Positions 28,530 through 41,263 of a stretch of DNA of 64,000 nt are shown here, piece after piece; position 1 is the first letter of the stretch; every line of letters begins with the position of its first letter. The stretch is from Chamaecrista fasciculata (taxonomy: Eukaryota; Streptophyta; Magnoliopsida; Fabales; Fabaceae). A model generated the notes under the pieces. It made no database searches. It was not told the origin of the DNA and saw nothing but the letters and a program-made list of their open reading frames with translations. The DNA is taken from assembly GCA_003254925.1 (NCBI GenBank), contig QANZ01044666.1:1-64000 (forward strand), given 5' to 3'. Both the position numbers and the translations under genes were made by a program.

Positions 28530-29303
28530 TCTTAACATTTAATACAATAAAAATAAAATTGAATTTTCGTTAAATAAAAGTTATTATTATCTTTATTGAT
28601 TTAGGAAAGTCAAAAAACCAAATATCATCTTTTAAATTGAAATACTCCACTAAACAATACTGATTTAAATTTACAAGGAAATCAATACAATTTATTAGTA
28701 GTAAATTTGGTGCATGTTAATATTATCCACAAACTTTAAAATACTCCCTAATAAGTCACAATAACATGAAAGTTAATAACAAAATAACAAATAATTAATT
28801 TTTATTGGATGCCTTTTTCTTGTTCCCATCTAGTTTTTGAGTCTTTATCATAATTAATTTAGATTTGATTCATATTACATATTACTTAACAATTATTACT
28901 TTGTGGTCAATCTTAACATTTAATACAATAAAAATAAAATTGAATTTTCGTTAAATAAAAGTTATTATTATCTTTATTGATTTAGGAAAGTCAAAAAACC
29001 AAATATCATCTTTTAAATTGAAATACTTCACTAAACAATACTGATTTAAATTTACAAGGAAATCAATACAATTTATTAGTAGTAAATTTGGTGCATGTTA
29101 ATATTATCCACAAACTTTAAAATACTCCCTAATAAGTCATAATAACATGAAAGTTAATAACAAAATAACAAATAATTAATTTTTATTGGATGCCTTTTTC
29201 TTGTTCCCATCTAGTTTTTGAGTCTTTATCATAATTAATTTAGATTTTTTTTTTTGAACAAATAATTAATTTAGATTTGATTCATATTACATATTACTTA
29301 ACT
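28530..29303. repeat. 381-bp tandem duplication
   Basis: The block from TCTTAACATTTAATACAATA (28529) is repeated from 28911 with a period of about 381 bp and very few differences (for example ATACTCC/ATACTTC, TCACAATA/TCATAATA). The second copy carries a small insertion near 29245 (T-run plus a repeated AACAAATAATTAATTTAGAT). No coding content. Near identity implies a recent event. Confidence 0.85.
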
Positions 29304-29639
29304 ATAATGAAGAAATTTTTTAATAAGAATATTTATATTGACAAAGTACCAAATCTAAAATTTTACTCAAGGGTTCTACTAAAAAAAATTAATCAAACAA
29401 TATTAAATTACTTACAAGTTACAACTTGAATCAACCTCATATAAATTAATTTAGATTGAACTCGTATTTTATATTTAATTATAACAATAAGTCTTTTAAA
29501 GAATTAACTGCATTAATAAAATCTTAAATTTCAGACTTTACTCAAATCCCTTAAAGTTTAGACCAATTCCATATCAATTATTTTATCAAAATAAAATTCC
29601 GTGTTGATTATTACATGCCTATAAAAGTTATATTTATCT

Positions 29640-30526
29640 TCATCATATTCTTACTCTTCTATATATCTACTCTCATTCTATGTATAGATGAAAGTGACCG
29701 AGCGAGAAGGAAGAAGAGAAATGAAGAATGAAGTAATGAGTAGTGAATAAATAAATAGCCTTTAAGAGAAGCAGCCAAGGCAATTGTTACAAGGAAGAAT
29801 AATACATATAAAGACGCAAACTTTATGCAGATTTTGGTGTGCTCTGCCTTCTGAGCATTGATTTCTCAGTCAGGTAACGCCTACTTCATTCAAAACAAAC
29901 ACCACCTCTTTCATTCATTCTTCCTCCTTTCACCATCTTCATCACTCAGGTGGTATACGCTATGTCAGATCTCGATTCTCGAAGTCCCATCATTATTATT
30001 ATTTTATTTTCCTACCAACCAAACATTACAATTACAAACCACTCACTCTGTAACTGTTTCTTGCTCACAGGGTTTTCCTTTTCCTTCTTTCTTTCTTTCT
30101 CATTTCTCAACCTCGTTCTCAGGTTGTTCTTCTCTTTCCACTACCCGCATTTAAGGCTTTAACTGGGTTTCTTTAAAAACCAGGGGACTCCATTATGGAA
30201 ACTACTTCCAACTTTTTTATTTTTTTTCCTAAAATTCAACAAAGCCGTAAGAGCAGCCTCATAAGGTGGCGCTTTACAGTTTACACCTACTGTCTTGATT
30301 CAATTTCTGCTTTATTAATTTTAATTTTTGTCTTTTTTTTTTTTCCAGTAGGTGAAGTGAAACGGATGGTTGGTTCATGCACTCTGTTTTAGGGAGGAGT
30401 TACAAGAAAGCTCACTCTTTAAATCTCTCTGATTTTTTTCAGTGTTTCTCCGTTATAAATACTGTATCTGAAATTTCTGGTCACACTGTCAACAACAACA
30501 TTGGCTAACGTTAGGTGACTTTTTTT

Positions 30527-30585
<59 letters not shown>

Positions 30586-30709
30586 TTTGGTATCTTTCTC
30601 AGTCACAGAGCGAAATTTCTCTCGCTCCTCTGTCAATTTCTTTAATTTCTGACCCCTTTATTTTTTCTGGGTTGTGGGAGTGTTTTTCAGATCATTCTAA
30701 TCGGAGAGA
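29640..30709 (+). promoter_or_regulatory. Promoter, leader exon and 5'UTR intron of the LAX gene
   Basis: A donor CAG|GTAACG at 29873/29874 and an acceptor TTTTTCAG at 30690 suggest a leader intron of about 817 bp ending 19 bases before the start codon. The region is pyrimidine-rich with a long CT microsatellite. Inferred from signals only. Confidence 0.45.
30531..30581. repeat. (CT)n microsatellite
   Basis: About 25 CT dinucleotides within the inferred leader intron of the auxin carrier gene, about 130 bp upstream of its start codon. Confidence 0.95.
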
Positions 30710-33700
30710 ATGTCGTCTCAGAAACAAGCCGAAGAAGCTATCATGGCGAGAATGAATCAGACGAATGAAGGCGATGAGAGAGAGGAAGAAGAAAGAGAGG
30801 ATAACTCTGTTTTCAGCTTCAAAAGCTTTCTCTGGCATGGTGGGTCTGTCTATGACGCCTGGTTCAGTTGTGCCTCAAATCAGGTATTATTATTATAAAC
30901 CAAAAACAACCTACGAATCCATGAATGTTCGGTTTCGTAATTGAGATTGATTTGTGTTGTCGCAGGTTGCCCAAGTTCTGTTGACGCTGCCATATTCTTT
31001 CTCACAGATGGGAATGCTTTCGGGTGTCATTTTGCAAGTGTTCTATGGTCTGCTTGGAAGCTGGACTGCTTATTTAATCAGCATTTTGTACATCGAGTAC
31101 AGAAGCCGCAAGGAGAAAGAGAACGTAAGCTTCAAAAACCACGTCATTCAGGTAAACCCAAAAAAAAAAATCTTTTCTTTGATCCGAACCCAGAACCATT
31201 TTTCCTCTGTATTTATGTTTTTGAATAATCTTTTTTGGTTTAATTTCAATCTGAGCAGTGGTTCGAAGTTTTGGATGGCTTATTGGGTCCATATTGGAAA
31301 GCTGTCGGTTTAGCCTTTAACTGTACTTTTCTCCTCCTTGGTTCTGTCATCCAGCTTATAGCTTGTGCAAGGTCCCTCTTTTTTTCTCTCTCTCATTATT
31401 ATTACTCAAAGTTTCAAACTTTCAATTCAATCCCATTTGGGTATGTGTGTATGTGTGTAATTTTTGCAGTAATATATACTACATAAATGACAAGCTGGAC
31501 AAGAGGACATGGACATACATATTCGGAGCTTGTTGTGCGACCACAGTGTTCATACCCTCATTCCATAACTATAGGATTTGGTCATTTCTTGGCCTTGGTA
31601 TGACCACTTACACTGCTTGGTATTTGACAATAGCAGCAGTTGTTCATGGTCAAGTTGAAAATGTGAAGCACTCGGGCCCAAACAAGCTGGTCTTGTATTT
31701 CACAGGCGCCACCAACATACTGTACACTTTCGGCGGCCACGCCGTCACAGTGTGAGCCCTTCTTTTTAAGCCTTTTTTGCTTCTTGAGTTATGGACAAAA
31801 ACAATCATGATATTGATAGTGTGTGTGCTCTTTATTGTCTTTGGACCAACGTTATTATTATTCTTTGAGGTGTCTGAGGAGGGAGGGATCATTCTTTTAT
31901 ATACAATACAAACAGGCTCACTCAGTCACTCCACAACATAACATAACCCACTATTATTATATATATATGGTCCTCCTTTTGAAATGCAGCTTTTGCCTGC
32001 TGCTGCGACTTGTATTATGGGGGACTTTGGAAATAAGACAAATTGTTCATCCACCACTTTTTCAAACACACCCCATTGCTGTCTCTGTCTTGCCTTCCAG
32101 TTATGCTCTGTCATTCCCATTAAAAAAATTCACACTTTCACATTTTGCTTTCCCCTTAAGACACCCCTCTCTCACCATGGTAGATTCCTTCTCTAATTAA
32201 CTCTGCCAATCTTTCATTGCCACATGGGTATGGGAATTTACCAAACCCCCCAACATTGGGTCTTACAAGTTTTCTTATATCCTTTTTCTAAGACATTTTT
32301 TTTTCTTATTTTAATTGGTTTGGCTTACAAAAGAATCTCTTGTAACAATAAAAAGTAGAGACAAACTATATTACAATTACAAAAGCTTATTGTTGATTTA
32401 AGTTGAATCATAACGTATAAATTCTGATGGAGTGTGACTTGTTAATACAGGGAAATCATGCATGCAATGTGGAAGCCTCAGAAGTTCAAGTACATTTATT
32501 TTATAGCCACAATTTATGTGTTCACCCTCACCTTGCCATCCGCAGCTGCCGTCTACTGGGCCTTCGGCGACCAGCTCCTCGACCACTCCAACGCCTTCTC
32601 CCTCCTTCCTCGCAACGGCTGGCGTGACACCGGCGTCATTCTCATGCTCATTCATCAGGTCTCTACTCAATGCACACCAAATGCTTGTCAAAATGTTTGA
32701 AAAAAAACATAAAGATGACACTTATAATAACTTTTGACCCATGTTTAGTTAGTTACTAATGGATGGTATTTGTGCCTGTGATTGAACAGTTTATAACATT
32801 TGGGTTTGCATGTACGCCATTGTATTTCGTGTGGGAGAAAGTGATAGGAATCCATGACACAAAGAGCATATTTATGAGGGCATTGGCGAGGCTGCCTGTG
32901 GTGATACCTATATGGTTCTTGGCAATTATTTTCCCATTCTTTGGCCCTATTAACTCTGCTGTGGGGGCTCTTCTGGTCAGCTTCACAGTCTACATCATTC
33001 CTGCTTTGGCCCATATGCTAACTTACAAGTCTGCCTCTGCAAGACAGGTAAATCCTTCAATCTCTCCGCTTCTTAATGGAATTGAGTTTCTTGTAATTGT
33101 AAATTTTTGTTTTTGTTTTTGGTCTCTACCATTGATTGTGTTCTTGTAATTCAGGTTGCAATAAGATTACATGATTGCCAATGTCAATAAAATTGAAGTT
33201 ACATTAACAAAGTTTAATTATCTGTAAGGAACTAAATTTAAAACTACAAAATTTTAAACTTTAGGGACTGAAGTGATAATTAGGTACAACTATAGAGATT
33301 AGACTAGAAATAATCCTAATTTCAAGATAGTAAGCATCTTGTCACATTCTATGAGTTGCAAGCTGTGAGCTGTACACTCTATAATAGCTTGACATGAAGA
33401 GGGAAAACAGGCGTGGCCAATTATGCACTGGAAGACAGATATTTATGCTTGCTAGATGTGAGAAAGCATCATCTAAAAGAGACTCTTGAACTAAAAATTT
33501 GTGGTGTGTATATGTGTGGGAATAAGATTCCAGCTTAATGATTGAACTTGGAAGTGACTTCCAATATCACAGGCAGTATAAGTCCCAACCCCACAAGTCA
33601 TACCAACAATCATTCAAAAATTTTAAAAATTTATGAGAAAAGAGGAAGTTGGTGTCACTTCTTTGTCATTCAGTTATAAGCTGTAGTCATATCAATTTCT

Positions 33701-34030
33701 CAAGTGACCCTACTCCAACCCCTCATATCACTATTAATCCCATCTCAAAACTAAGTGACACATGATCTGATCTTTGTTATTTGTGCTTCTGTTTTTTTTT
33801 TTTAAATGTAGAACGCAGCAGAAAAACTTCCCTCATTCATTCCAAACTGGACAGTGATGTATGTAGTGAATGCATTTGTGGTGGTGTGGATTCTGGTGAT
33901 AGGATTTGGATTTGGAGGATGGGCTAGCATGACTAATTTCATCAAGCAAGTTGATACATTTGGTCTTTTTGCCAAGTGCTATCAGTGCCCTCCTAAATTG
34001 CCTCCTTCCAATCAAACAGCACATCACTGA
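30710..34030 (+). CDS. LAX1: AUX1/LAX auxin influx carrier, LAX1-like
   Basis: Proton-coupled importer of indole-3-acetic acid in the plasma membrane (AAAP permease family). Seven coding exons: 30710-30883, 30966-31151, 31259-31371, 31470-31751, 32451-32658, 32790-33047, 33812-34030; all introns are GT-AG and phases match, giving 479 residues, the usual family length. An acidic, Glu-rich hydrophilic N-terminus (MSSQKQAEEAIMARMNQTNE) leads to the signature FLWHGGSVYDAWFSCASNQ, then about ten hydrophobic segments with near-invariant blocks (QVLLTLPYSFSQMGMLSG, NHVIQWFEVLDGLLGPYWK, NIYYINDKLDKRTWTYIFGA, TNILYTFGGHAVTVEIMHAM, FGFACTPLYFVWEK). The tail ends QVDTFGLFAKCYQCPP. The N-terminal start (compare MSGEKQAEES recalled for Arabidopsis LAX1) and WKAVGLAFNCTF favour the AUX1/LAX1 branch over LAX2/LAX3. 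No broken residues seen. The exact ortholog name needs a tree. Confidence 0.95.
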
Positions 34031-36061
34031 ACTCAAAGTTAACTCTCTAGATTTTTTTTTCTTTCCGTGTCTTTGTCTTTTGGTTAAATCTAGGTATATA
34101 TAGTATATAGAGAAATTTACATTGTTGTGAATGCTTGATGTTCCATTGTGCAGGCTATACTCATTTATTATTATTTGGATTTATCTAACAAGACATTTTA
34201 AGGTTTCTTTTGATTTGTTAGCAGAGCATCTCATATCTTGAAATCTACGAAAATTCATTTAAAAAATAATTTTTAATGTTTGAAAACTCACCTAACAAAT
34301 TAAAAGATATTTGGATAATTATTATTAGAAGGACCCTTATTATTTTCCTCAATGGTGCACATCATAGGTTGGAGCTAGGCATAGGGATTCGTGTTTAGCA
34401 AAGTAAAGCCTGCAAGTGTCTATAATTATGTCTTTGTGATTCTTAATAGACCATATAATGATAATTGTGCCTAATCAAGTTCAACTTTGTAGCCAACATA
34501 AGAGATAATGGTTTAGTTTTCAAAAGTGTGATAACCCTCAAAATTTTATTATTTTTGTTAGTACAAAATATGATTCTATATAATTTATGTAACCATTATC
34601 TTTGACTTGGATAAATAAAATGAATAATTTTTCTCTTATATATGTATTTTAATAAATGAATTGATGACAGTGAGAAATTGTGATCCAAAACAGAATAATT
34701 GAAACGGGTAAATGAATTGAAACAGAATATATGCAATTGAAACGGGTAGAAAAGAAAAATTTAAGGACCAAAACAGAATAATTGTGATCCCACTCAATAA
34801 CAAATGACAAATGAGCTCATTGCAGGCAAAAAGAATGACCCATGAAGAAACGAGTAACTCAGGCCAAAAAATAAAAGAAACGAGTAACGCAAGAACACAA
34901 ATGTGAATGTGAAAGAATGAGGCCCAAAGGAAGGAGGGTATAGTTCACTTTCACATATTGTAATATTGCTCATAAATCCATAGTAAAGCTGCAATCATAA
35001 ATCAGATGGTAAATCAGATGGTTCTTTAGGGATATCAGAGGAAGGAAGGAGGGTATAGTTCACTTTCACATATTTATAGTTAATTATTGTCATATTATAC
35101 GATAACTCATGCACCTTCCATGTTCATATGCTCAAACTAGTTGTTAAAATTTTATAATGACTACAAGATGATAAATTAGTTTTATTATATTTTTAAACAA
35201 CAATTATTGTTTTATTTTAAAATATAACTAAACATTCTTAACATGCCTACAAAATAAGGTAAGATGATAATTCATACTTCTCATAAATAATAATTAATCT
35301 ATCATAATTAATTTTTAACTTATCTACGTTATTTAATTTACTTCAAAGTTCAAACAATGATATATTAATATTTTTTTAGCAAAAAAACAAAATTGATATA
35401 CTAATATTAACAAAATAAAAATAATAATAAATTTACTGCATAGAAAATGCAGTTTGTTTGCTTTGTGTTTTATTGAATGCAATTTGTAGTACTGAAGGCA
35501 ATTTAGAATTTCACAAGTGTTTCATTGAATGCAACTTTTACATTAGAATCTCACAAGTGTTTCATTGAATGCAACTTACATTTGAATCTCAATGCAACTT
35601 TCATTAGAATCTCACAAATGTTTCATTGATTGCAACTTACATTCTCAAATTCTTGTTTGTGTGGGTTGCAAGAAGACCTTCTCATGGGTCGGGTTTGGGC
35701 TACCCAAACGTAAATCTATGGGCTTGAATCTAAGCCCAAGACCAAATAAAATTGTATCCATTATAATTGACTAAGTACATACCCAAGCCCATGGACTTGA
35801 GTTTTGGTAGCCCAAATTTATTTATTTTTTAACAATTTAAAACTTAAATAGTCATTATGGTCTTCAAACTATGAGGTTAGTTTCATTTTGGTCCTTAAGT
35901 TATTTTTTATTCTGTTTTGGTCCTCAAATTATGGTATTATTTTGGTCCTCAAACTAATCTTTGTTTCTTTTGATTCTAAAACTATTTTTTATTTTATTTT
36001 GGTTCTCAAATTTTTTTTTTATTTTGGTCCTCAAACTATTTTTTTGTTTTGGACTTGTCAC
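34031..36061. other. Gene-free interval 3' of the LAX gene
   Basis: Begins with the likely LAX 3'UTR. A direct repeat, GGAAGGAGGGTATAGTTCAC, occurs at 34929 and 35043. At 35455-35640 a GTTTCATTGAATGCAACTT unit recurs about four times (short degenerate tandem array). At 35855-36055 there are several TTTTGGTCCTCAAACTA units. No gene seen. Confidence 0.5.
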
Positions 36062-36293
36062 GAAAAATTTGGCTCAGGCTATCCCGATCGGAAAAATTCG
36101 ACTCAGGCCGACCTAGTAGGAAAAATTCGGCTCGGGCCGGCCCGAATGGAAAATTTTAGCTCGGACTAGCCCGGTCGAAAAAATTCAGCTCGAGCTGGCG
36201 CGGTCGAAAAAATTTGACTCGGACCGATCCGATTGGAAAAATTAGGCTCGGGGTGGACTGACTCTAAAAGTTCAGCTTGGGCCTAAGTTTATT
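36062..36293. repeat. 29-bp minisatellite, about eight degenerate copies
   Basis: Unit of the form GAAAAATTCGGCTCGGGCC plus GGCCCGATCG, at 36062, 36091, 36120, 36149, 36178, 36207 and 36236, with a worn eighth copy at 36265. The period is exactly 29 bp. Each unit joins an A-run to a GC-rich, partly palindromic core (CGGGCCGGCCCG in copy 3). It is an island of high GC in an AT-rich zone. Confidence 0.85.
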
Positions 36294-37462
36294 GGGTAGT
36301 ATCAGTTAGTATCTAGGCATTAACTAGACCGGTCAATAAATTTAGGTAGTTATTGGGTATGTCTCATTTTTATTTGATGGGTAGTTAATTATAGGTTTAG
36401 GCTCAAGTAGTACATCAAGTAGCTCACAGACTACTTGGGCCAATAAATAGGTCTAGTTACAAGAAACTCTCCTTCGGGGATTGGCATTCGCAGTGAGAAC
36501 CGTAATGCAACATATGTAAATGATAAAATGAAGGAATGAGATGATACAATGAGCATAATGATACAGTCCAAGGCATTCCACAGGGACAGAGTCCTCATTA
36601 TCTTCCACAGGGACGTTACGTTGACCAATTGGCCTTACATATATGTTAAGGACTTAAGGCCCATGTTTAATCCTGACACTTAAAATCGTTTTTCTTGAAG
36701 TGAACCATATATATATATATATATGATGAGTTTTGTAAGGGTTCACAATATAATCTGTTGGCTCAAGAAATGAAAGTAAATACAAGAAAAGAAAAAACTA
36801 GAAATTAAAATTGAAAATACAGAAATATTGATGATGATATATATATATATATATATATATATAAGTGCATTGGATGAATTAGCATGGTTTGTAGGGAAGA
36901 CAATCCAATTAAGGACCAGCAAGAAAAGATGAATAATATGGCGCACAACTTCCATAGCCAGATGGAACAAAATATGCTCCATTTATGAATTCATCCCCTC
37001 ACTCCTCCATTTCTCACTCGTTTCTCGCTTCGTTACCTGTCATTCACACACACACATATATCCACACGGATATCAATTATATATGTTTTATGCATCTTGA
37101 GTCTGAACCCAGATTTATTGGAGAATATATATAGACATAATATCATATGGTGGTTCTTGGTTGAAGGGGAAAACATAAAAATGCACAATTATATGAAAAG
37201 TGACAAACGTGCTTGTCCCTGAATCAAATGCTACATGCAAAACAAAAATATCTATGCTTTATTGATTCACATTTGTACATACTAGAAACTAGAAAATTCG
37301 GCCAAACAAAAAAAAAAGAAAGTAGAAAAGAAACTAGGCAACAACATGAAAAAGCTTCATGGCTAAATGGGCTATTAGGCCATCACATATGGGTAACACC
37401 TTCTCCATGTCATGAGCCTCATTCAATGCTTGTATCTTCTTGACTTCTTCCCCAATCTTCAT
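36294..37462. other. Gene-free interval with AT microsatellites
   Basis: Includes (AT)n at about 36706-36724 and 36837-36863. No gene or family motif recognised. Confidence 0.5.
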
Positions 37463-37604
37463 TATCAAACACAGAACCCTCCTTTCTAAGAGATGGCGGA
37501 TCAAATCCAAAGCCTATGCAAGATGAAGCTATCGGAGTTACAGATGGTGATGTTGAAGGGGATGCCGAAGAATCACACTAGAAAGGAGAGTTGTGTGTTT
37601 GATA
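37463..37604. repeat. Short inverted repeat around a 55-codon frame
   Basis: Arms 37463-37488 (TATCAAACACAGAA...TTTCTA) and 37579-37604 (its inverse) are 26 bp with a few mismatches. Between them an ATG at 37492 opens a frame of about 55 codons (MADQIQSLCKMKLSELQ start) ending near 37659. No family recognised; the frame may be chance. Confidence 0.35.
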
Positions 37605-37796
37605 GTGGAAAGTGGGGAACATTAAAACTGAAATTAAAGATGGAAAATCATATAGGATCCTAACCTCTTACTCTCTTTTTCATATAAATACATAAACGAT
37701 TCCTAAAAATTCTCCTACAAATATGTAGTATCTTAACAAATACTATTATCTTATCTTAACAAATACGCATATATAATACTATAATAATATAATTTA

Positions 37797-38286
37797 GGGT
37801 AAAATGCACTTTGATACCTTGTGGTTAGGATCGAATCCACTTTGGTACCTGAAAGACAAAATTTGACACTTTGATATCCTGAGGTTTGCGCCGTTAGCAC
37901 TTTGGTACTGTGTGGTTATTTTATGTCAAGATTTAAAGGAAAAATGTTAGCATTTTTGCAAAAATTACAAAATTCCCCCAAATAGTTTCAGAATTTTCAA
38001 AAACATCTCTAGATCATAATATTTGAGGACTAAAATGAAAATTATAACAAAATTTTAGGGTCAAAATGTAATTTTGAAAAATAGAAAAAAGGATAAGATG
38101 TAGTAGAAATCGACGGCTAAGATTGAGTCACGTTAGCACTTTTTGTTAAATCTTGACGGAAAATAATCACAGGGTACCAAAGTGCTAACGGCGCAAACCT
38201 CAAGGTATCAAAGTGTCAAATTTTGTCTTTCAGAGTACAAAAGTGGATTTGATCCTAACCACAAGGTACCAAAGTACATTTTACCC
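37797..38286. mobile_element. Hairpin TIR element, GGTACC family, 9-bp TSD
   Basis: 490 bp. The left arm starts GGGTAAAATGCACTTTGATA and the right arm ends in the inverse, GTACATTTTACCC. Arms contain repeated CACTTTGGTACC blocks plus GGTTTGCGCCGTTAGCAC paired with GTGCTAACGGCGCAAACC. Perfect 9-bp direct repeat TATAATTTA at 37788-37796 and 38287-38295. Long TIRs and a 9-bp duplication suggest a non-autonomous Mutator-like element. No coding content. Confidence 0.85.
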
Positions 38287-39330
38287 TATAATTTATAATA
38301 TAATAAACTAAAAAGTAATTTCAAAATAAAATAAAATTCAAATAATTCTACTAACTTCTTCCATTATTCCAAAATTTTCTCCTCATTTATCTTTACAATA
38401 TATAACTACCTTCGAAATTTTATACAATAAAATTTGAATTTTAATTATTTATAATATTTTTAATATAATTTAAGATTTTAAAACCAAATAAATTTCAAAT
38501 AACTCTATCAACTTCTTCCACTATCTCAAAATTTTCTCCTTATTTATCTTTACAATACATAACTACCTTCAAAATCTTGAAAATGGATCTTCTAGTGTTC
38601 TTTTTTCTACATTTCTTGTGGAGTATGAGAAAGAAAGGAAGAGAAAAGAAGAGAGAAAGAGAAAATATGATTTTATATATTTTTATTTCATGAATTTTAT
38701 GTTTTCTCTCTTCTTTTCTTCCTTTTTCTCTCTTCTTATGGTGCGTGATAATGCTATACTGCATTTTTTGTGAGGTTACATAGGTACTTAATGATTTCAT
38801 ATTCTTACGGGATCGTGTATAAGTGCAGATATATTTTAATGAAATCACCTCGATGAATGTGGAGTGGGGCCGCTCCTATGAGATTCTGAAAAATCTCCAG
38901 AACATTCATTATGAAACAGGCACGCGCAAAGTCGTTGTAACGCACAAAAACGTCGTTAATAACAGAAATGTGGGGGTATAATCTGACTCTTAATGCCTCT
39001 AGTATACAACAAGAGTTGTTGGTTCATATAAGCGGGCTTCACTGACATATCTGTGTACTAGATGTTATTGGTCTAGGTCTAGTTCATAATAAAAAAGACA
39101 CTAGATACAATGATTATGCCCATGAGTGAGACTCATGAGAAATGTGATTCTTTATTTTACACATGTGGGGAATTGTTGGACTAAGTCTAATTTTGGGTGT
39201 GTAAAACAAGCCTACATCACTTGCACAAAAGAGATATGAGAGTTCAGGTTATTTGTTGTTGTATTATTTTATTAATTATTATAATTAATAAATATTTTAT
39301 TAAACCTATTATATATATATATACATATAT
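38287..39330. other. AT-rich gene-free interval
   Basis: Contains a direct repeat of about 130 bp apart (AACTTCTTCCATTATTCCAAAATTTTC... at 38353 and a similar copy at 38509). No gene seen. Confidence 0.45.
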
Positions 39331-39572
39331 GGGTAAGTCTATAATGCAAAGTTTGATTCTTGACATGAGATGCAATGGGTTATGAGCCAATAATATAATG
39401 ACATGTGGAAGAGTTAGTTATGATGTGACTCCATACATAGTTTTGATCGGTTAAAAAGTTATTATTTTTTATTATTATTTTTCAGCATTAAATTATATCA
39501 ATGGCTATAATTATGCCACGTCAGCAATTGCATCCAATGTCAAGAATTAAACTTTGCATCATAGACTTACCC
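39331..39572. mobile_element. MITE with TIRs of about 48 bp
   Basis: Left end GGGTAAGTCTATAATGCAAA then GTTTGATTCTTGACAT; the right end is the inverse with few changes (ATGTCAAGAATTAAAC, TTTGCATCATAGACTTACCC). 242 bp, no coding capacity. Flanks are AT repeats, so the target duplication cannot be read. Confidence 0.8.
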
Positions 39573-40036
39573 ATATATATGAAAACCCTAGTTTCTAAAA
39601 TATGATGTAGTCATCTCTGTGTGTGCATGTTGAGAGTCTCTAACTTTTTATTTTGCTATTCTGTTTTTCTCTTTGTGTCACGTTGATGAAGATTTCGTTT
39701 AATCCTATGGACAGTGTCCTAGAGACGCGACTCGAAATTATCGTGAGAATTCCCCAACAATAGTAAAATGTTGTAAAACTGGTAGAATCTCCTTTATTTT
39801 TACTTCTATCTTCTTCAATTTCAAAATGAACATCTGGTTGTTATTCTCAACCTTGTTGTTTCACCGCACTATCGGCGACTCCGATCAATTCATCTCTGTC
39901 ATCACAAAAACTTAGAAGTCCGTTGAAATTGTAGTGCATAATTGACGCTATGTAGCTTTTGATAAGCGAAACCAAATGACCGTCTCTTTTCTCTGCGAGT
40001 CAATCTCAGAATTAAACAAGAACATCGACCCCATCA
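39573..40036. other. Spacer before the WIYLD pseudogene
   Basis: No gene seen. Probably includes former upstream sequence of the pseudogene. Confidence 0.4.
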
Positions 40037-41263
40037 ATGGCTTCTCCACAAAGAAAAAGAAAGGTGATTACTTTTCGACTTTTGACTGCAGGATGAACTT
40101 GCTTAGCTTTCTCGCCTCTTGGTCTGACGACTTGTTCTGTTTGTAGCGACAAAGGTTTCGGGTGGGGTTGAGGCGTATTGACGCTACTTTTGATGCCCTC
40201 TGTCACATGGGCTGGAGGAGAACAAGGTTGGCCCTTCATCGAGGAAGCATCTTACAAGTTGGTTATTGATGTGATTCTTGAAGAACAAGAGTCACCACAG
40301 ATGGCTAAGCTGAAAAACAAAAAGCCAAAGTTGTTCGATTGCTCTTCATCATCTATGGTGATCTTCACTCACTTCTACTGAATGTGTTTTTACTGTTTGT
40401 TAATGGCTTATTTGCAATTGCCAATCATGAGATACGATGTATTTGTGTCTCTCTCTCTGTTTGTTTGTTTATGTATGTATGCTTGACTTTGGTCTGTTAC
40501 ATTTGTTGGAATGGGATAGATGGGCAGTATTTTCCATAGTTGTCAAATTTTTTTGTATCTATTGCAATTTGGATAGCATATCTATGAATCGTAATAAGCA
40601 AAGAACAGTTTGAATCTCAAGTATATATAGCCTTATCATATATTTAAAGTATTGAAGATAGTAGTGTTATAATCTAATATTTAGATGAGAAAAGCTAAGT
40701 AACCAACCACAAGCTAAGTAATTAAGACCTTAGATGATATTAAGTGAGATCTTTTTATGCTTTCTTTTTAAGGGGCATATACAAAACTTAACAACAAGTA
40801 CACAAAGTTGATATCATTTGCTTTAATTCTTGAGATTCAGGACTGCTTTCATCAGTTCATTTTGTTAGCTATACTCATTAGGATGTTGTAAGGTTCAATC
40901 TCAAATATTCAAAGTTGTTTTTTTTTTTTTCTAAACACAGTAATATATTACAAGTATTAATGAATGAACATATTAGTTGTAAGCTTCTCATGAATTACTG
41001 CTTTATCTGCAATGATACAGTATGCTGTAATCCATCAATCTCATGCTACTTTATATAATTTGATTAAGATTGTTATTATAACTCTACTGTTTTGTATTGT
41101 AGTGCTCATGTGTTGATCTGGCATTTTATTAATTTTTGAAGTTCTTGAAATCACAGGTTAAGTCTGTGGTAGACTCTAACTCTCTTAATTCTCAAAGCAT
41201 TAGCCATTCCTCACAATCAGATCCTATGTCTCGTGAGGAAGAAGTCACTTCAGATGTTCACTA
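40037..41263 (+). pseudogene. Broken paralog of the WIYLD-domain gene
   Basis: First exon at 40037-40063 reads MASPQRKRK, followed by a GT donor, mirroring MAPRSRGRPKK of the intact gene at 42998. After an 83-bp intron, 40147 onward reads ..RRIDATFDALCHMG, matching ARIDAALDAMRPLG of the intact copy. The next stretch, equivalent to FDKVLVRKTVYELLDVY, is missing, and the match resumes in another frame with GGEQGWPFIEEASYKLVIDV (about 40212-40265). The in-frame product therefore stops early near 40265. The deletion also removed the intron that separates these parts in the intact gene, or the copy never had it. A possible further exon at 41157-41263 (KSVVDSNSLNSQSISHSSQ, then a stop) has no clear counterpart. 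Confidence 0.55.
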
